Source: Apostichopus japonicus (lineage: Eukaryota > Echinodermata > Holothuroidea > Aspidochirotida > Stichopodidae). Taken from it: a DNA stretch of 64,000 nucleotides. The position numbers were made by a program, and so were the translations under genes. Shown here piece after piece: positions 41,101 to 52,900 of this stretch; the stretch's first letter is position 1; each line of letters opens with the position of its first letter. The stretch spans positions 19,213,501-19,277,500 of the forward strand of contig NC_092569.1 of the NCBI RefSeq assembly GCF_037975245.1. Reading direction: 5' to 3'. The notes beneath the pieces were generated by a model that saw only the letters and a program-made list of their open reading frames with translations, made no database searches and was not told where the DNA came from.

Positions 41101-44100
41101 AACCACCACCATCACCACAATCATCACCACCACAATCATCACCAACATCACCACAATCATCACCACTACCATAATCATCACCCTACCACAATCATCACCA
41201 TCACCATCATCATCATACAACAACACCAGTATTTGGTCATAGACGATGGGTTTACTCTAAATGTAAAGTGAATTGGTCTAATATCACCACCATGCTGCCT
41301 TTAAAAACCTGTTTGATGATGAGGTTTAAAAAGCTCCCTGATTACTTTAATATTTTAAGTTTTTTTCAGATTTACAGTAATACAGTAACACCAAAACTAA
41401 TTGATAACAATTTAAAATACAACACTACAGTACTATTTCAAGATATAATTCATGTAATTTTGGCATCATCATGTTACTAACCAGATTACATGTGATGGAA
41501 TCTGTAGCATAAATCACGTAACTTATTTAATTTCGAGAAATCAGAACAAACTTAATTGCTTGCATTATAGTCAGCATTGTCGCAAACATTTTTTTTTTAT
41601 TGCCAAACAAAGGTTGACAAGGGAGTACAGAATGCAATTAATCAGATTCTTCACAGTTGGTTGCCCATATTTTCATTTTAGTACCTCATCACATGTACAG
41701 ACACACAAGTTGGAGAATCTTTAAATAACATCTTGACTATCACTGCATTATTCGAAAACAAAGTTAGCTAGTGAAGAGGATGACTTACATTGTCATAAAA
41801 GTTTAAGAGCTTAGTATGGTTAAAATCATTTAACAAAACCTGCTTGCAGGAAAGCTCTCTCTTTTGAAAACCTGAAACAGATTCCATTATAAAGTCAATC
41901 CCTTCTTCTGAATTCTAAACCTTTGGCATCATTGAGATATATATTTTTTTCTCCCAAATAGTAATAGATGATAAGAATCTACTTGTCAGTAGCAAAGACT
42001 CCTCATTGGTTATGTAAGGTGAGATGGTTTGACATGGAATTTACCAACTGTGGTAAACAAGGCAACCAAGTGCTCCAAACACTGTAGAGCAAGGTTTCTC
42101 TAACTTTATCCCCCCACAAACTCCCTGTGGATGTCAGAGTTGTCCACAAACCCCCAACTTTTTGAGACACGAACTGAGTCATTCTTATACTATACATAAC
42201 AGTGCTTCGTAAAAGATCAAATTCACAGTGTAATATTGAAGAGTTTGTCGATAGGTACGACTTTTGTACATTACTAAATTATATGATATATCAGATTTTA
42301 GTTAATCAAAAAGTACTCTAGGCTAGTTTTGACTTTCAAAAACGTCTCACGACCCCCTGGGGTGGACTCATGCCCCCCCTGGGGGTTCATGCACCCTAGT
42401 TAGGAAACCCCTGCTGTAGAGTGAGGGTGCACTTGCTATGAGGAGACAGGAAAGTGAACAGTCAAGTTAATTCAGTAAAACCATCACATTTTACCTTCAG
42501 GTCCCAGAGACATAGTGCTCCATTATCGTGTCCAGAAATGAGTTCTTTATCCAAGTTACTCCAGGTTGCTGAGGTCACTTTAGAATCTGGTGCTGTTATC
42601 TTCATGTAGGGAGAATTGTTTTCTGACAAATTAAGAAAAATCAGTCAGAATATGAACATCTTTGGACAGTAACTGACAATGCATACAGGATCAAATAAAT
42701 AGACAGCATCTGACAGATTGCAAACAGGATCACATAAATAGACAGCATCTGACAGACTGCATATTACAGAATAGAATCAAATAAATAGACAGCATCTGAC
42801 AGATTGCATACAGGATCAAATAAATAGGCAGCATCTGACAGATTGCAAACAGGATCACATAAATATACAGCATCTGACAGATTGCAAACAGGATCAAATA
42901 AATATACAGCATCTGACAGATTGCATACAGGATCAAATAATATACAGCATCTGACAGATTGCAAACAGGATCACATAAATATACAGCATTGGACAGACTG
43001 CATACAGGATCAAATATACTTAGGCAGCAACTGACAGACTACATACAGGATCATTCTACGGTGATGAGGGAAATTGGTACCTGGGAGAAATAACCAATGT
43101 GTATACATCCATGGTGCTTGGTTTGTCAACACTCAGAAGTTCTCAGAAGCAATAATCTTGGGCCTTCTTCTAACAACCTTGGTACCCACCTTATCATGAT
43201 TAACAGTCACATTAAATGACCTTGAAACATTGACCCATTTTGCACTTCCATTGGAACCATTAGATTGCTCTTGTCATGCAAGTGTACTAAAGCATTTCTT
43301 GCAATTTTGTGGGTGCAACACAACAAATTCCACCAGTCCAATACGCAAAACCGTAGAAAAAACAATGTGATCACTAGGCTCAGTGCAGTGTGGAACTAAT
43401 GACTCAAGGATTTTTGTTAAATGTGGACTTATAACGGCTCGCACTGGTACAGAAACGTTATTTTGAGAGAGGGGGGGAATAGGCCAGACATTACATGATG
43501 CTATCAGTAATACATACTGTGCATTACTTTAAACACAGTCCGACATACAGCCCACTGTACTACAATTATGAATTGAAAGATCGATACACCTGCCTGCGCA
43601 CATGTTCCAACAATGTTTGGATATAAACAAAAGTGTTTGAGTTTTTCATTTCCTCAAACTTTGCAAATGGGCCAGAATTTTGGCAAAATAGTAAATCATC
43701 ATCATTGCATGATTACTTACTACACAATAGCATACATAAAAAAAATTTACAAACTAAAAATAAATATATAGACGGTTGAGATTGAATGTATAATGAGGCT
43801 TTAAAGCATGCTAGCTAAATTCATGTGATCCATACAGAAAGCAAACACATAAGCAAACACAAAACACAAGAAGCAGGGTTGCATTATACCGATGTGACAT
43901 CTTGATGTTAAGCGTACTCTAATCACAAACATCTCTTCTCTAGACCACTCACCAAGTTGAGACTGATCTCGAGTGTCGAAGAATAACACTTCACAACTCC
44001 TCCCCATTGTCTTATCTGTGCTGTACATGACATCGTGACCACTGAAACTAAACCCACAAGTCCTGACTGCAGAGCCATTTTCAAAATTGGCCAACTCTTT

Positions 44101-46511
44101 CCCTGCGATGATGAAAAATAGATACAAATATAAATAGTTTATAACAAAATAGTGTAAAAAGGTCAAAGCTTACTAGGAAACGAATAATGGGTGGCACTAA
44201 ATTCTGATCATACTGTATACCAAGATAAGGTACAGCATTGCCTGTTGTCTACCATATTGAAGAAAGAAATCTCATACTGAGTTTAACAAAAGGTGTCATC
44301 GAGGCAAGTTTTTATGGACTTTCTTTCTGGTCAGGTCTTACTTTTTGGTTGTCTGAACAAAACATAACAGAAAGGTAACAAACTAGTGAAGATATGAACG
44401 ATGTGGGAACATCAGGTTTGGTGTATAGATTGCCAGCTTTGAGTCAGTTGAACTCCTCTTCCTGTTTTATTTCAGCATATCAAAGGTAACAGAGGACGAT
44501 ACCAATTGATTGATCATTTGCCCTATTTGGGAGTATTTTATTATTATATATATTATATTATACAATGCAATCTGTTACCACTGCTCGTGACCACTGAAAC
44601 TACCAAGACCGGTGCTGTGGCCGAGTGGATAAAGGCGGTGGCATTTGAAGCAATGAAGCTTAGCAATCGGGGTTCCATTCCCGGCCCGCACATTGTAAGG
44701 TGGGTTTTTCATCCAAGAGCAATCTACGGTTTTGCATCTGAAATGACCTTCTAAATTGAAAGGATTCCAAACTAGAGTTAAAATGTTCAATTGGAAGCCA
44801 CCCGACCTGTAAGTTGTAATCCAAAAGCCTTTGCGGGCTTCTCCCACATTTGTGGTCGCTAAGGTGTCGTAAAAATAACTGCTGATTATTTTTATTATTA
44901 TTATTGTTATTATATTATTACTATTATCATTATTATTATTATTATTGTTAAAAACTAGTTGCCTGCCAGACGGCCACCAAACCCGATGTTGATTTGTCTG
45001 AAATCTGGTTGTCTCGGACAATCCCACTAGCGTTTAACATTTGCCTTGAATGTAATTACAGTAACTCTAACCTGAGGTTTGAAGAATTTTCTGCATTGTT
45101 TTTGGCCTTTTTGCAACACGTTGTGAACGATAAACACAAACGTGTAACTTCAGTGCACTTTGATAATTTCAATATGTACCGTTAGGCTCCTTTACTTTTT
45201 TTATTTTATTTTATTTAAGTTTACAAGCAATTTTGTGAGAAAAAAACACTGGGGAAAAACCACAGCACAGTAACAGACAGAACAAGCTTATATGTTCATT
45301 TGGTTTTGCTCTGCACAAAACCATTAGGTCAGAGGAACTGCCTTTCCTTATGAGAATGATGTCAAGATGTAAAATCATGAAGAGACTGCCATGCAAACTA
45401 TCAAAGACTGGCTGAATCTGCAAATGTCTCAAATAACCATTGATATTATATTAATTATTAAATATATATTCATCAAGCTCTTGTCTGTACCATATGACTC
45501 ACCTGTTTGGGTATCCCAGAGCTTACACAAACTATCTGCAGCACCAGTCAGGACCTTTGTAGAATCCCCTGTTAAATGAGTCAAGGACGTACCAATGCTA
45601 TGCGGTGTCCCTAAATGTGTGCAGTGCCAATCGAGCATAGATGAAGCACCCTAACTTTCCAAACATGTGCAATTTTTCATCCCTACTTTGCCGATTACGC
45701 CATCCCTTCTCCATTCCTACCTTATGCTGCACAAACTCACCCCACGATATCCTGCGAAAAAGTTAGGTCCATAACTAAATATATCACTTCTTCAAACTTA
45801 TATGAACTCTTTGTAAAGTGTTTTTTGGACTGTCTTTTATCAGTAAATTCATGAGTGCTGTGGCCTAGTAATCGGGCCAATGACACTACCAAAACCTCCC
45901 CTATCCCCCATTCCCCTGTCCAAATCTCAAAGCTGTCCCTGTTGCAGGAAGTATGGCATTTGCTATTATCGTGAACTATGATCACAAAGAAGACATTAAA
46001 GATGTACCTTACCGAATAAAATAGTACTACTGCTTTGGTGAAATAGGGATAAAATGCGGTGGTTTATTAGTCTTTCGGTAAACCAAAATGTAGAATTTTT
46101 TTTCAAAGACTCTATAATGTCTATAAAGTGATTTGCCATTTAAGGATACAATTGACATCGATGCACCAGACGGCACCACCATGGCCGTCAAATGTACCCA
46201 ATCTCTCGCCGTTGATACTGTACCACACTGTCGGTGAAGTGTCCTTCGCTGAAGAAAACAGTAGGTCTCCCTCTCGGTTATACTTGATTTGGGTAATGGA
46301 CCGTTCATGTCCCAGTAAACTGATTGGCTTCTGTTTTGACAAAGCAAATAGAAAGCAAGTTAAGTTCCAATGCTTGTCACTAGAAACAAAAAATAACTTG
46401 TAATACTTACAACGCTCAATACATCTTGTAAAACTAATGATTGTCTGAGTGTGTTATAACCTTCTTGATGTTCTTGAGATCAAGAGAAAATAACCGACCT
46501 GAACATACCAT
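38180..46511 (-). CDS. EIF3I: Eukaryotic translation initiation factor 3 subunit I
   Basis: Eight coding exons are certain: 46150-46330, 45503-45568, 43953-44102, 42495-42622, 40883-40993, 40079-40168, 39154-39320 and 38180-38261. They join in phase and encode residues 2-325, the length of the animal family. eIF3i is a WD40 beta-propeller subunit of eIF3, which recruits mRNA to the 40S ribosome in the cytosol. Diagnostic matches: [79 protein letters not shown] and the C-terminus [14 protein letters not shown]. Exon 2 starts exactly at Lys2, so Met1 must lie alone at the end of an upstream exon. A candidate is ATG at 46509-46511 followed directly by donor GTATGT; this placement is inferred, and another is possible. 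Introns hold a 39-bp minisatellite, a trinucleotide array, R1 repeats, a SINE and a hAT-like element. Confidence 0.95.
38350..38585 (+). repeat. Dispersed repeat R1, copy 4 (EIF3I region)
   Basis: Full-looking copy with leader ACTGTTAGCAAACTGCTTAT, signature TTGGCCTGACGTTTCGAT, palindrome GATCCTAGCAGGATC and tail AGACAGGTTAATGAGCATGG to GAGAAGAAAGAAAGAAACC. It lies in the last intron of EIF3I (38262-39153). Confidence 0.85.
38605..38668 (-). repeat. Inverted R1 fragment
   Basis: TTTGAAGAAGATCCCGCTAG...GGCCAACTTACTTTTACAC is the reverse complement of the R1 core at about 38405-38455. The two arms, some 150 bp apart, could pair in the EIF3I transcript. Confidence 0.85.
41048..41222. repeat. 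(CATCAC)n-type trinucleotide array
   Basis: About 175 bp of mixed CAT/CAC/AAC triplets in EIF3I intron between exons 42495-42622 and 40883-40993. Apparent poly-His and poly-Met/Val frames come from it. Confidence 0.95.
42090..42413. mobile_element. hAT-like non-autonomous element (family A, copy 2)
   Basis: A 324-bp element with ends CAAGGTTTCTCTAAC and GTTAGGAAACCCCTG, flanked by perfect 8-bp duplications CTGTAGAG at 42082-42089 and 42414-42421. It is homologous throughout to 11310-11678 with internal deletions. It sits in an EIF3I intron about 80 bp from the exon at 42495. Confidence 0.9.
42678..43055. repeat. 39-bp minisatellite in EIF3I intron
   Basis: Roughly nine copies of a unit like CAGCATCTGACAGATTGCAA plus ACAGGATCACATAAATAGA. 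Variants differ in AAATAGA/AAATATA and GCAAAC/GCATAC. It lies just upstream (transcript sense) of the exon at 42495-42622. Confidence 0.9.
44612..44947 (+). mobile_element. tRNA-derived SINE
   Basis: The head resembles a class II tRNA (Leu/Ser-like): GTGCTGTGGCCGAGTGG with A-box-like TGGCCGAGTGG (44618-44628) and B-box-like GGTTCCATTCC (44671-44681), closing with CCCGGCCCGCAC. A roughly 200-bp body with TTGCGGGCTTCTCCCACATT follows, ending in an (ATT)n tail at 44884-44947. Absence of an intact anticodon arm and presence of the tail argue for a SINE rather than a tRNA gene. It lies in an EIF3I intron, antisense. Confidence 0.75.
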
Positions 46512-47984
46512 TGATAGCACAAAACAAAAATCATATGACAAAAACACAAAAAAATGTTGTTTCAATTCATAACCTATACATTCTTTGGGGAAGATATCAA
46601 AAACTCTAGGCTAAGTAACAACAGATAGCCTACTTGATTTACTTTAAAGTTTAAGGCTAGGGCCTAGCCTACTATAAGTCATTAAATTTAATACTAACCT
46701 AGGCTATAGGTGTTACTTTTACGTCACTAACTTACATGCTAGCAACAAACGAGAAACCAATCTCAACTTAGGTTATGAGTAGCATGGCGGGCTCATAATT
46801 GACGCACTTAAGGATTTGATTAACGATGTCTATCAATGAAAAAACAAAGTGGCTATTCTTACGACTAGTCGTAAGAATAATCACTCAAATGTATGGGATT
46901 TTCATGTGTAGTTCCTCAGAAATGTAATAATCTCAAAATATTTATTGTTCTGTGCCGACGCAATGTACAATTGGGCAGAATTTGACCACAAAATGTCCGC
47001 CGTGTCAAGTTCTTTCATACCCCTAAATTGACACATTCGTCGATAAGCTAACTGTAGTGAAGGCCTAAGTATGCATCCATGGACTTAAGATGCTGTTTGC
47101 TATGCACTGTATTTCTCTATAGCCTAGTTGTAGCCTAAACATGCAGTTGTGTGTATCCTACCATACAAGACATATGACAAAAGTTGCTTAGGCTGTCAAG
47201 CTACTATAACATCTGCTGGTATATTCATCAATTAATCACTAGGATATAACGTTTACAAATTAATATTAACCACACCATTTTAATGTTTAGAGCGTCTCCT
47301 GAAAGTTCAGATACAAAAAAATTCTTCTTCACTATCGTTTTAGTTCTTTCCAAATCGTCTCACAATTGTTCGTACACATGCCACTAAAATTAGTAGTAAG
47401 ACCAAATAGCTAAGTATAAAATATGCTAGTTTATTTCGCAACCAATTGCTATTCTAGTCTACCAGAGTTCAGAGGGAGGTGTACGTAACAGAGAACATTT
47501 CACTGTAGCCGGTTGTTGCTATCAGACTTCATGTTTTGATATGAAGACTGTACTGCTACGTGACAGTATGTATCTCAGTTATTCATGGGCGCCCCAAGTT
47601 GAAAAGATTTTCAATAGAGGACATACAACAGCTTGACATATGTCAGTGTGCATTTATGACATCACATGCACCTACTCGGCGTTTGCTTCAATTTTGGTAC
47701 AAATCAGAGTCAACTTCAAATATTGTTAGCTCGAAAGCGATACAAAGAAATGCAAATTGCACCAGCATGCCCAGAATACGTTCTACATTAACATCAATAA
47801 TTCATTTCCTTGTGAAACATCCATCAATTTGCTGCACTCAGCTATTCATCCTTGTTTCCAGCCATCGCAATAAATCTTAATAATGTTTTATTGCTTATCG
47901 ATTGTTTGTTTGATTAATCGATCTGCGTGTGTGTGAAGGGGATCGAGGAGTGAGTTTGAGTTTGACACCAGTTGCATTTTGTTT
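46512..47984. other. EIF3I 5' flank, nothing else recognised
   Basis: This should contain the EIF3I 5' UTR exon and promoter, but no core promoter or second ATG-donor pair was convincing. A further ATG followed by GTGTGG lies near 47277. Open frames here show no domain content. Confidence 0.35.
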
Positions 47985-49735
47985 GTTCAGATATTATAGT
48001 TGGGACAACTGATCGAAGTGCTACCGCGACATCAGTTCTTCCAATCGTAATTCCGTATACAAATAGAATTACATTTGCATGCAAACTGTACGCAGTATAT
48101 ATTATAGTGCGCGCCGAGTACTTTGCAGAATTAGGAAGAACTTTTAGACATAGGCCAATTCACGTAATTCTGGTGGGCAAGAGCGCAAATTCCTATACAG
48201 GAAACCAAGAGTTCTGCTGGTCCTATAGCATATCTTATCAATATGTGTATATAGAGTAAATAAGTTGTCACTAAACAGGATACCAAGATAAGGTTGAGCA
48301 GTGACGCACTCCAATATTTGATTATATATAGAGTAAAACAATTACAGATTTTGCCTGCTACGCTTTACAGACATCATGAAGCATTTAGAGGGATTGAATA
48401 TCATGTCCCAAAGCGTAGCCAAGGATTCAAGAGCATTCTGATCTTTCTGGAGGATGAAATGAATAGGCCTATACAGCAAAGCATCATCCGCAAATAAACG
48501 AAGTTGCGTTTTAATGTGATAAGTAATGGTCGTTTATATAGCATAAGAACAGAACTGGGCCAAGACAGGTGCCTTGTGGGACACCTGAGAGAACAGGAGA
48601 GGATGTTGATGATATTCCATCGATAACCACACTTTGGGTCCTGTGCAGGGGGGGGGGGAAGCTTCCAAAAAGTGGGGAGGGGGCAAAACATCAGAGTGGC
48701 GCGTTCTCTTTCCACAACCACCACTCGTTATGCTATAAACCGATCATACCGGCCATATCACTTAAATATATATGATTTGTCAGTATATATGCTATCAATA
48801 CTTTTATGGGGCGCTGCAACACAGATTTTTTATCTATTGAGATTGTTTATTGTTAACCGTGCTACGAAAAGATATGGGATGCCATTTTAAAAATAGCATG
48901 TACAGACTAAAAATAAATAATTAAAATAAAATATTAAAATTAACAAAGGCTTAAGATACCCCAAGGACAGTTCTCCATCAAAGGGGCACATTTTATTTGC
49001 CAATAGGGTACATTTGCTATTTTGGAAAAAAATGGGGGAAGGCACGTGTCCCCAGTACCGCCCCCCCCGGCTCATACCCCCTGGTCCTGTGTGAGAAGAA
49101 ACTATTGATCCAACAGGAGAGATCTCCCCGAATTCCATAATGGCCGATCTTTGCTAGCAATTTACGATGAGAGACTACATCAAATGCCTTAGAAAAATCA
49201 AGAAGATGATATCAACCTGGGTATCTTATCATAATAGTGATCTTAATCTGAAATAGTCATGAGAACCTAAGTAGTACACCAACTACTTCTTCTAAAACCA
49301 TTGTAGGTCTGTTAAAATAGCATGATTGTCCAAATGATCCATGATGTGTTTCACCAATATTATGTTCTAACAACTTCGAACAGACACACGCTAGAGAGAC
49401 TGGACGGTAATTGGATGCAAGATGCTTATCATCCTTCTTAAAAATTGGAGCTATATTAGCATTATTTCAATCAGATGGTACAGCACCATCAGACAATCAA
49501 TGAAGCAAGAATTGGAGCACTTTCAACAGTTAGCTCTTTCAGTAGACGGTTAGGAATATTGTCTGGCCCGGAAGCCTTAGATTCAACAATATTTAACAGC
49601 AATTTTTGGACACTAGGTTCAGTGACAGGTGTTCTTTTTGAATCTCACAATTACATTATTTTTCAATGCAATGGAACCAACGACTGTTTTATCATTTACA
49701 TATAAGGACTGCTTTGTTCCGCTTTTTCTATCTTT
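47985..49735 (-). pseudogene. Non-LTR retrotransposon relic (CR1/Jockey-like), interrupted
   Basis: RT motifs appear in order on the minus strand, in several frames: SGPDNIPNRLLKEL (near 49560), PIFKKDDKHLASNYRPVSLA (near 49430), LDFSKAFDVVSHRKLL (near 49180), GDLSCWINSFFSHRTQ (near 49110), a gap filled by the element at 48646-49083, then [20 protein letters not shown] (near 48590), FADDALLY (near 48490, catalytic Asp pair) and the C-terminal SRTLGFLYRNLRSCPPELRE (near 48190). Frameshifts and stops make it non-functional. It lies between the divergent EIF3I and SMAP genes. Confidence 0.9.
48646..49083. mobile_element. hAT-like non-autonomous element (family E) inside the RT relic
   Basis: A 438-bp insertion beginning CAGGGGGG and ending TACCCCCTG, flanked by perfect 8-bp duplications GTCCTGTG at 48638-48645 and 49084-49091. 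Removing it rejoins the two halves of the reverse transcriptase relic. It has no transposase. Both ends carry G/C homopolymers. Confidence 0.85.
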
Positions 49736-49829
49736 TGAGCTGGAATGGGTCCAATTAGTGCGCAGATCGTAAGTATGGGGAGTATATAGATTCTCTGAAT
49801 TTCAAGCGAACGCCCCTTTCTGAGCATTC

Positions 49830-49847
49830 TGACGTCACGTGACGTCA
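49830..49847. promoter_or_regulatory. CRE / E-box palindrome upstream of SMAP
   Basis: TGACGTCACGTGACGTCA is a perfect 18-bp palindrome 98 bp upstream of the SMAP start codon. It holds two overlapping copies of the CREB/ATF site TGACGTCA and a central CACGTG E-box. An inverted-CCAAT-like ATTGG follows at about 49858. Position and symmetry suggest a proximal promoter element; binding is inferred from known consensus sites. Confidence 0.6.
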
Positions 49848-49944
49848 CTACGTGTCAATTGGCTATGTCATGATATCAATACATGTAAGCAACGTAGCGG
49901 TGCGCTCACAAATTTAGCCGGTAGGGGATCACAAATATTTCAAA

Positions 49945-52900
49945 ATGTCGACAAGAATACAACGTGATAAGGAGAAAAAACAACAGGAGGAATTTCAGGC
50001 AATCCTTAGACGGCTTCTACTCGAAGAAGATAACAAATATTGCGCTGATTGTGATGCCAAAGGTAGTTTTCTGAAACTGTTATCGCGAAACCACTATTTA
50101 CTTCCTTGCACTTGTGTGTGTTATGTACAGTAGGCCTATCCCTTATGTATGCAGTCTATGTTTCGGTGCCGAGCAGTTTTACGTGTATATTATAACCTAG
50201 GTTTAGGACTAACTCAACAAGTCTGTTCAAGTTGACTAGTATGTGTAAAAAAATAAGATCATGATTGGTAAAGGGTACAATTTAGTGTTCAAAGTTTGTG
50301 CAGCAGTTTTAAAGGGCCTTATTTTGAAATTTGCCTAGACATACACCAAGTTGAATGGTCCTTGTGTACAAAACTGCATATGTCTATACAGTAGGCCTAA
50401 CTCCTAAGAACTTATTCATATTTGCACTTGCTATAGCCCTGTTTGACCATTTTGAGATGAAACAGAAACACCAAACTATTCCCGGTTAATAGGTCCAAAA
50501 TGTTGTGAGAACTGCAGTATGATGTGTTTGTATTGACAACTTGCCACTCCAGACTGTCATCTCGTTGCAATGCTAATGCCTAACTTAGGGCAGGCTCAGT
50601 GTTAAATAATATCTTCATATTATCTAGACCTAGGCCTATATCCACATTATTTTTGGAAAATTGAAAAGATTAAAGATGTAAATATTGTTAACTTGTTAAT
50701 TTAATAAATATCTCATTGTATATCTAGAGAGTATACTTCATGATTGAGTCAAACATGACTTGCAGTTGAAGAAATAGAAATGTGAAAATTTGTCGCCCAT
50801 AAGAAATGTTTCAGCACTTGTGATCGTCTTCCTATAGGTTTGTCATCAGTGTCACCTATAAGGGAAGGCTTAGAACTGTTTATTTTCAGTGACAAAGTTA
50901 GAAGTTTCCCGGTACAAGTAGAATAGTTTAAACTATGTTGTAATATACGTAAAGCGACTTGGTTAAGAGTAAGTTAACTTATTACATTGCATTAAATGCT
51001 CTCTTGTTTATAATCTATCGCACAGGACCAAGATGGGCCTCATGGAACATAGGTGTTTTTCTTTGCATTCGATGTGCTGGTATTCACAGAAACTTGGGAG
51101 TCCACATATCTAAAGTAAAATCGGTCAACCTTGACACTTGGACAGAAAAGCAAACCCTGGTAATGTCATTAGTACATAAGGATTATAATGTACTTGTACA
51201 GTTTGGAAAAATGTTTTGAGTGACTCATGTCGGTAAAATGCGTCTTAAAGTTTGAACATGGGGGAGTAATTATTATCTCACTTTCCAGCATATTTGAAGT
51301 AATATAATAATGGGCTCTTAAAAGCAGCTCGACAGGTTTTATCGATCCTGGAACCTTTTCATCAATTGCAATTCCCTTCACTTGCCCTCAGAGTCAAAAA
51401 TGAGATCCAGATGTTGGGATTTTCCCTGACAATGTATGATATATAATAGACATGTCTGCTTGGTTTCCAGTGATGTCAGATCTCAGACAGTCAATTGCCT
51501 AATTACTGTTACCCTGTATCACTGTTACCCATTCTTTTTGTCATTTTACTTTGAGAATAAATTAAACTTAACTTGTTTGAGTTTACCAAGAATCCTAGTA
51601 AAAATGTATTTCATTCAAAGTTAACAAACTTGATGGAATCTTGACTCTGATTTATCCTGCAAAGACATCTAGGCTAGATAAGTGCTGGATACAGTACACA
51701 AACTCAGTTTGGTACAGTATGTCACCACACTCACTAGAGCCAATCTCATTCCGGCCAAAGCTTCTTGCTTAAATTTTTGTTTACTTAATTTCCCTATAAA
51801 GTTGCAACATATTCTACTGTATGAACTGTATGTATCCTACTGTCACATGAAACCTTACTGTATATATCCCTGCATCCCTGACACCTTGTTCTGGGACATC
51901 TCCCACTTTCTTTGGTGTATCCTGATTGATATTTGATCCCATTTGAAGTTGTCACCCGTGTTAACTCTTCTCCTACCATACTGTGGTTAAGTAACGTCAC
52001 TCATAATTGAGTTTGCCCGGTACACTATCTGTTGCAAAGTATCAACAGTATGCGGGTCCTTTCGCACCCTATTCATTATAGTATCAACTATCGTTGAGTT
52101 CAAATGTCAGCTATCATGTCTCTTTGTCGTTTCAGAGTATCGAAAGTTTAGGCAATAGAAGCTGTAGGAGAGTGTACGAAGCTGACCTGCCGTCATCCTT
52201 CAGACGACCACAGACGGACTCGTATCCTTTTGCAGAGTTATGTACAGTATCATATAGATCTGTGATTTGTGTGAGTGTCTATTCCAGTACGCAAATGTGC
52301 TATTCCCCCCCCCCCCCCAGGTGCTCCTGTTCTGCAACGGTACAATATATATATCCAGCAACAAACTAGGAGTGGAGTGAGAAAATAAATGAACAAAATT
52401 GTTAACTACCATTAATAGGGGTATGTGGCATGCACTAATTCAATGTTAGAGTGTACACATCCTTGCTGGAACAATATTTTCATTAACACAGAATTGAAAG
52501 GTTTGAGCTACTGCACCATTGGTGCTCTACAGTAGTTTTTCTTGGGATGGGGGGGGGGGGAGGTGAGAGGTGGGGTTGGTAGTCTGTCCCTTCTCCGGTG
52601 TCTGTATGTCTTATGTAAACCATCTGAGCAATTTGATATTTGATATCATTAAATATTGCAAAACACTAATTTTGCTATTTGCACAACCAAAGCAAATAAA
52701 AAGCAAGTTTCTCTGTAAGTGATTGATTGGCAAAACTCCTAAAAGATAAGATTAAATTATAGGCTCTAAAACCAATATTCCACAAGTAGAGTGAGAAACA
52801 TACAAACATTTGTGACTTATCACAGGTTAAATAGATACATCTGACTTCATATGCGCCTATCCCCTGGGTGTAAACCTTTGAACGTTTTCTCAGGGAAGAA

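Noticed and set aside
40957-41271. Poly-His / poly-Met-Val frames
   Set aside because: Translation of the CAT/CAC triplet array in an EIF3I intron.
44586-44602. 17-nt identity (CGTGACCACTGAAACTA) with antisense of EIF3I exon 4 near 44033-44049
   Set aside because: Too short, without flanking similarity; treated as chance or a trivial retained fragment.
44612-44692. Possible functional tRNA-Leu/Ser gene
   Set aside because: The body and (ATT)n tail, weak anticodon arm and imperfect B box fit a SINE head better.
46121-46342. TTG-initiated start of EIF3I within exon 2
   Set aside because: The conserved protein begins at residue 2 right after a good acceptor; an upstream ATG exon is far more likely.
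47560-47880. 106-aa plus-strand frame
   Set aside because: No domain, no transcript context, overlaps the 5' flank of EIF3I; probably chance.
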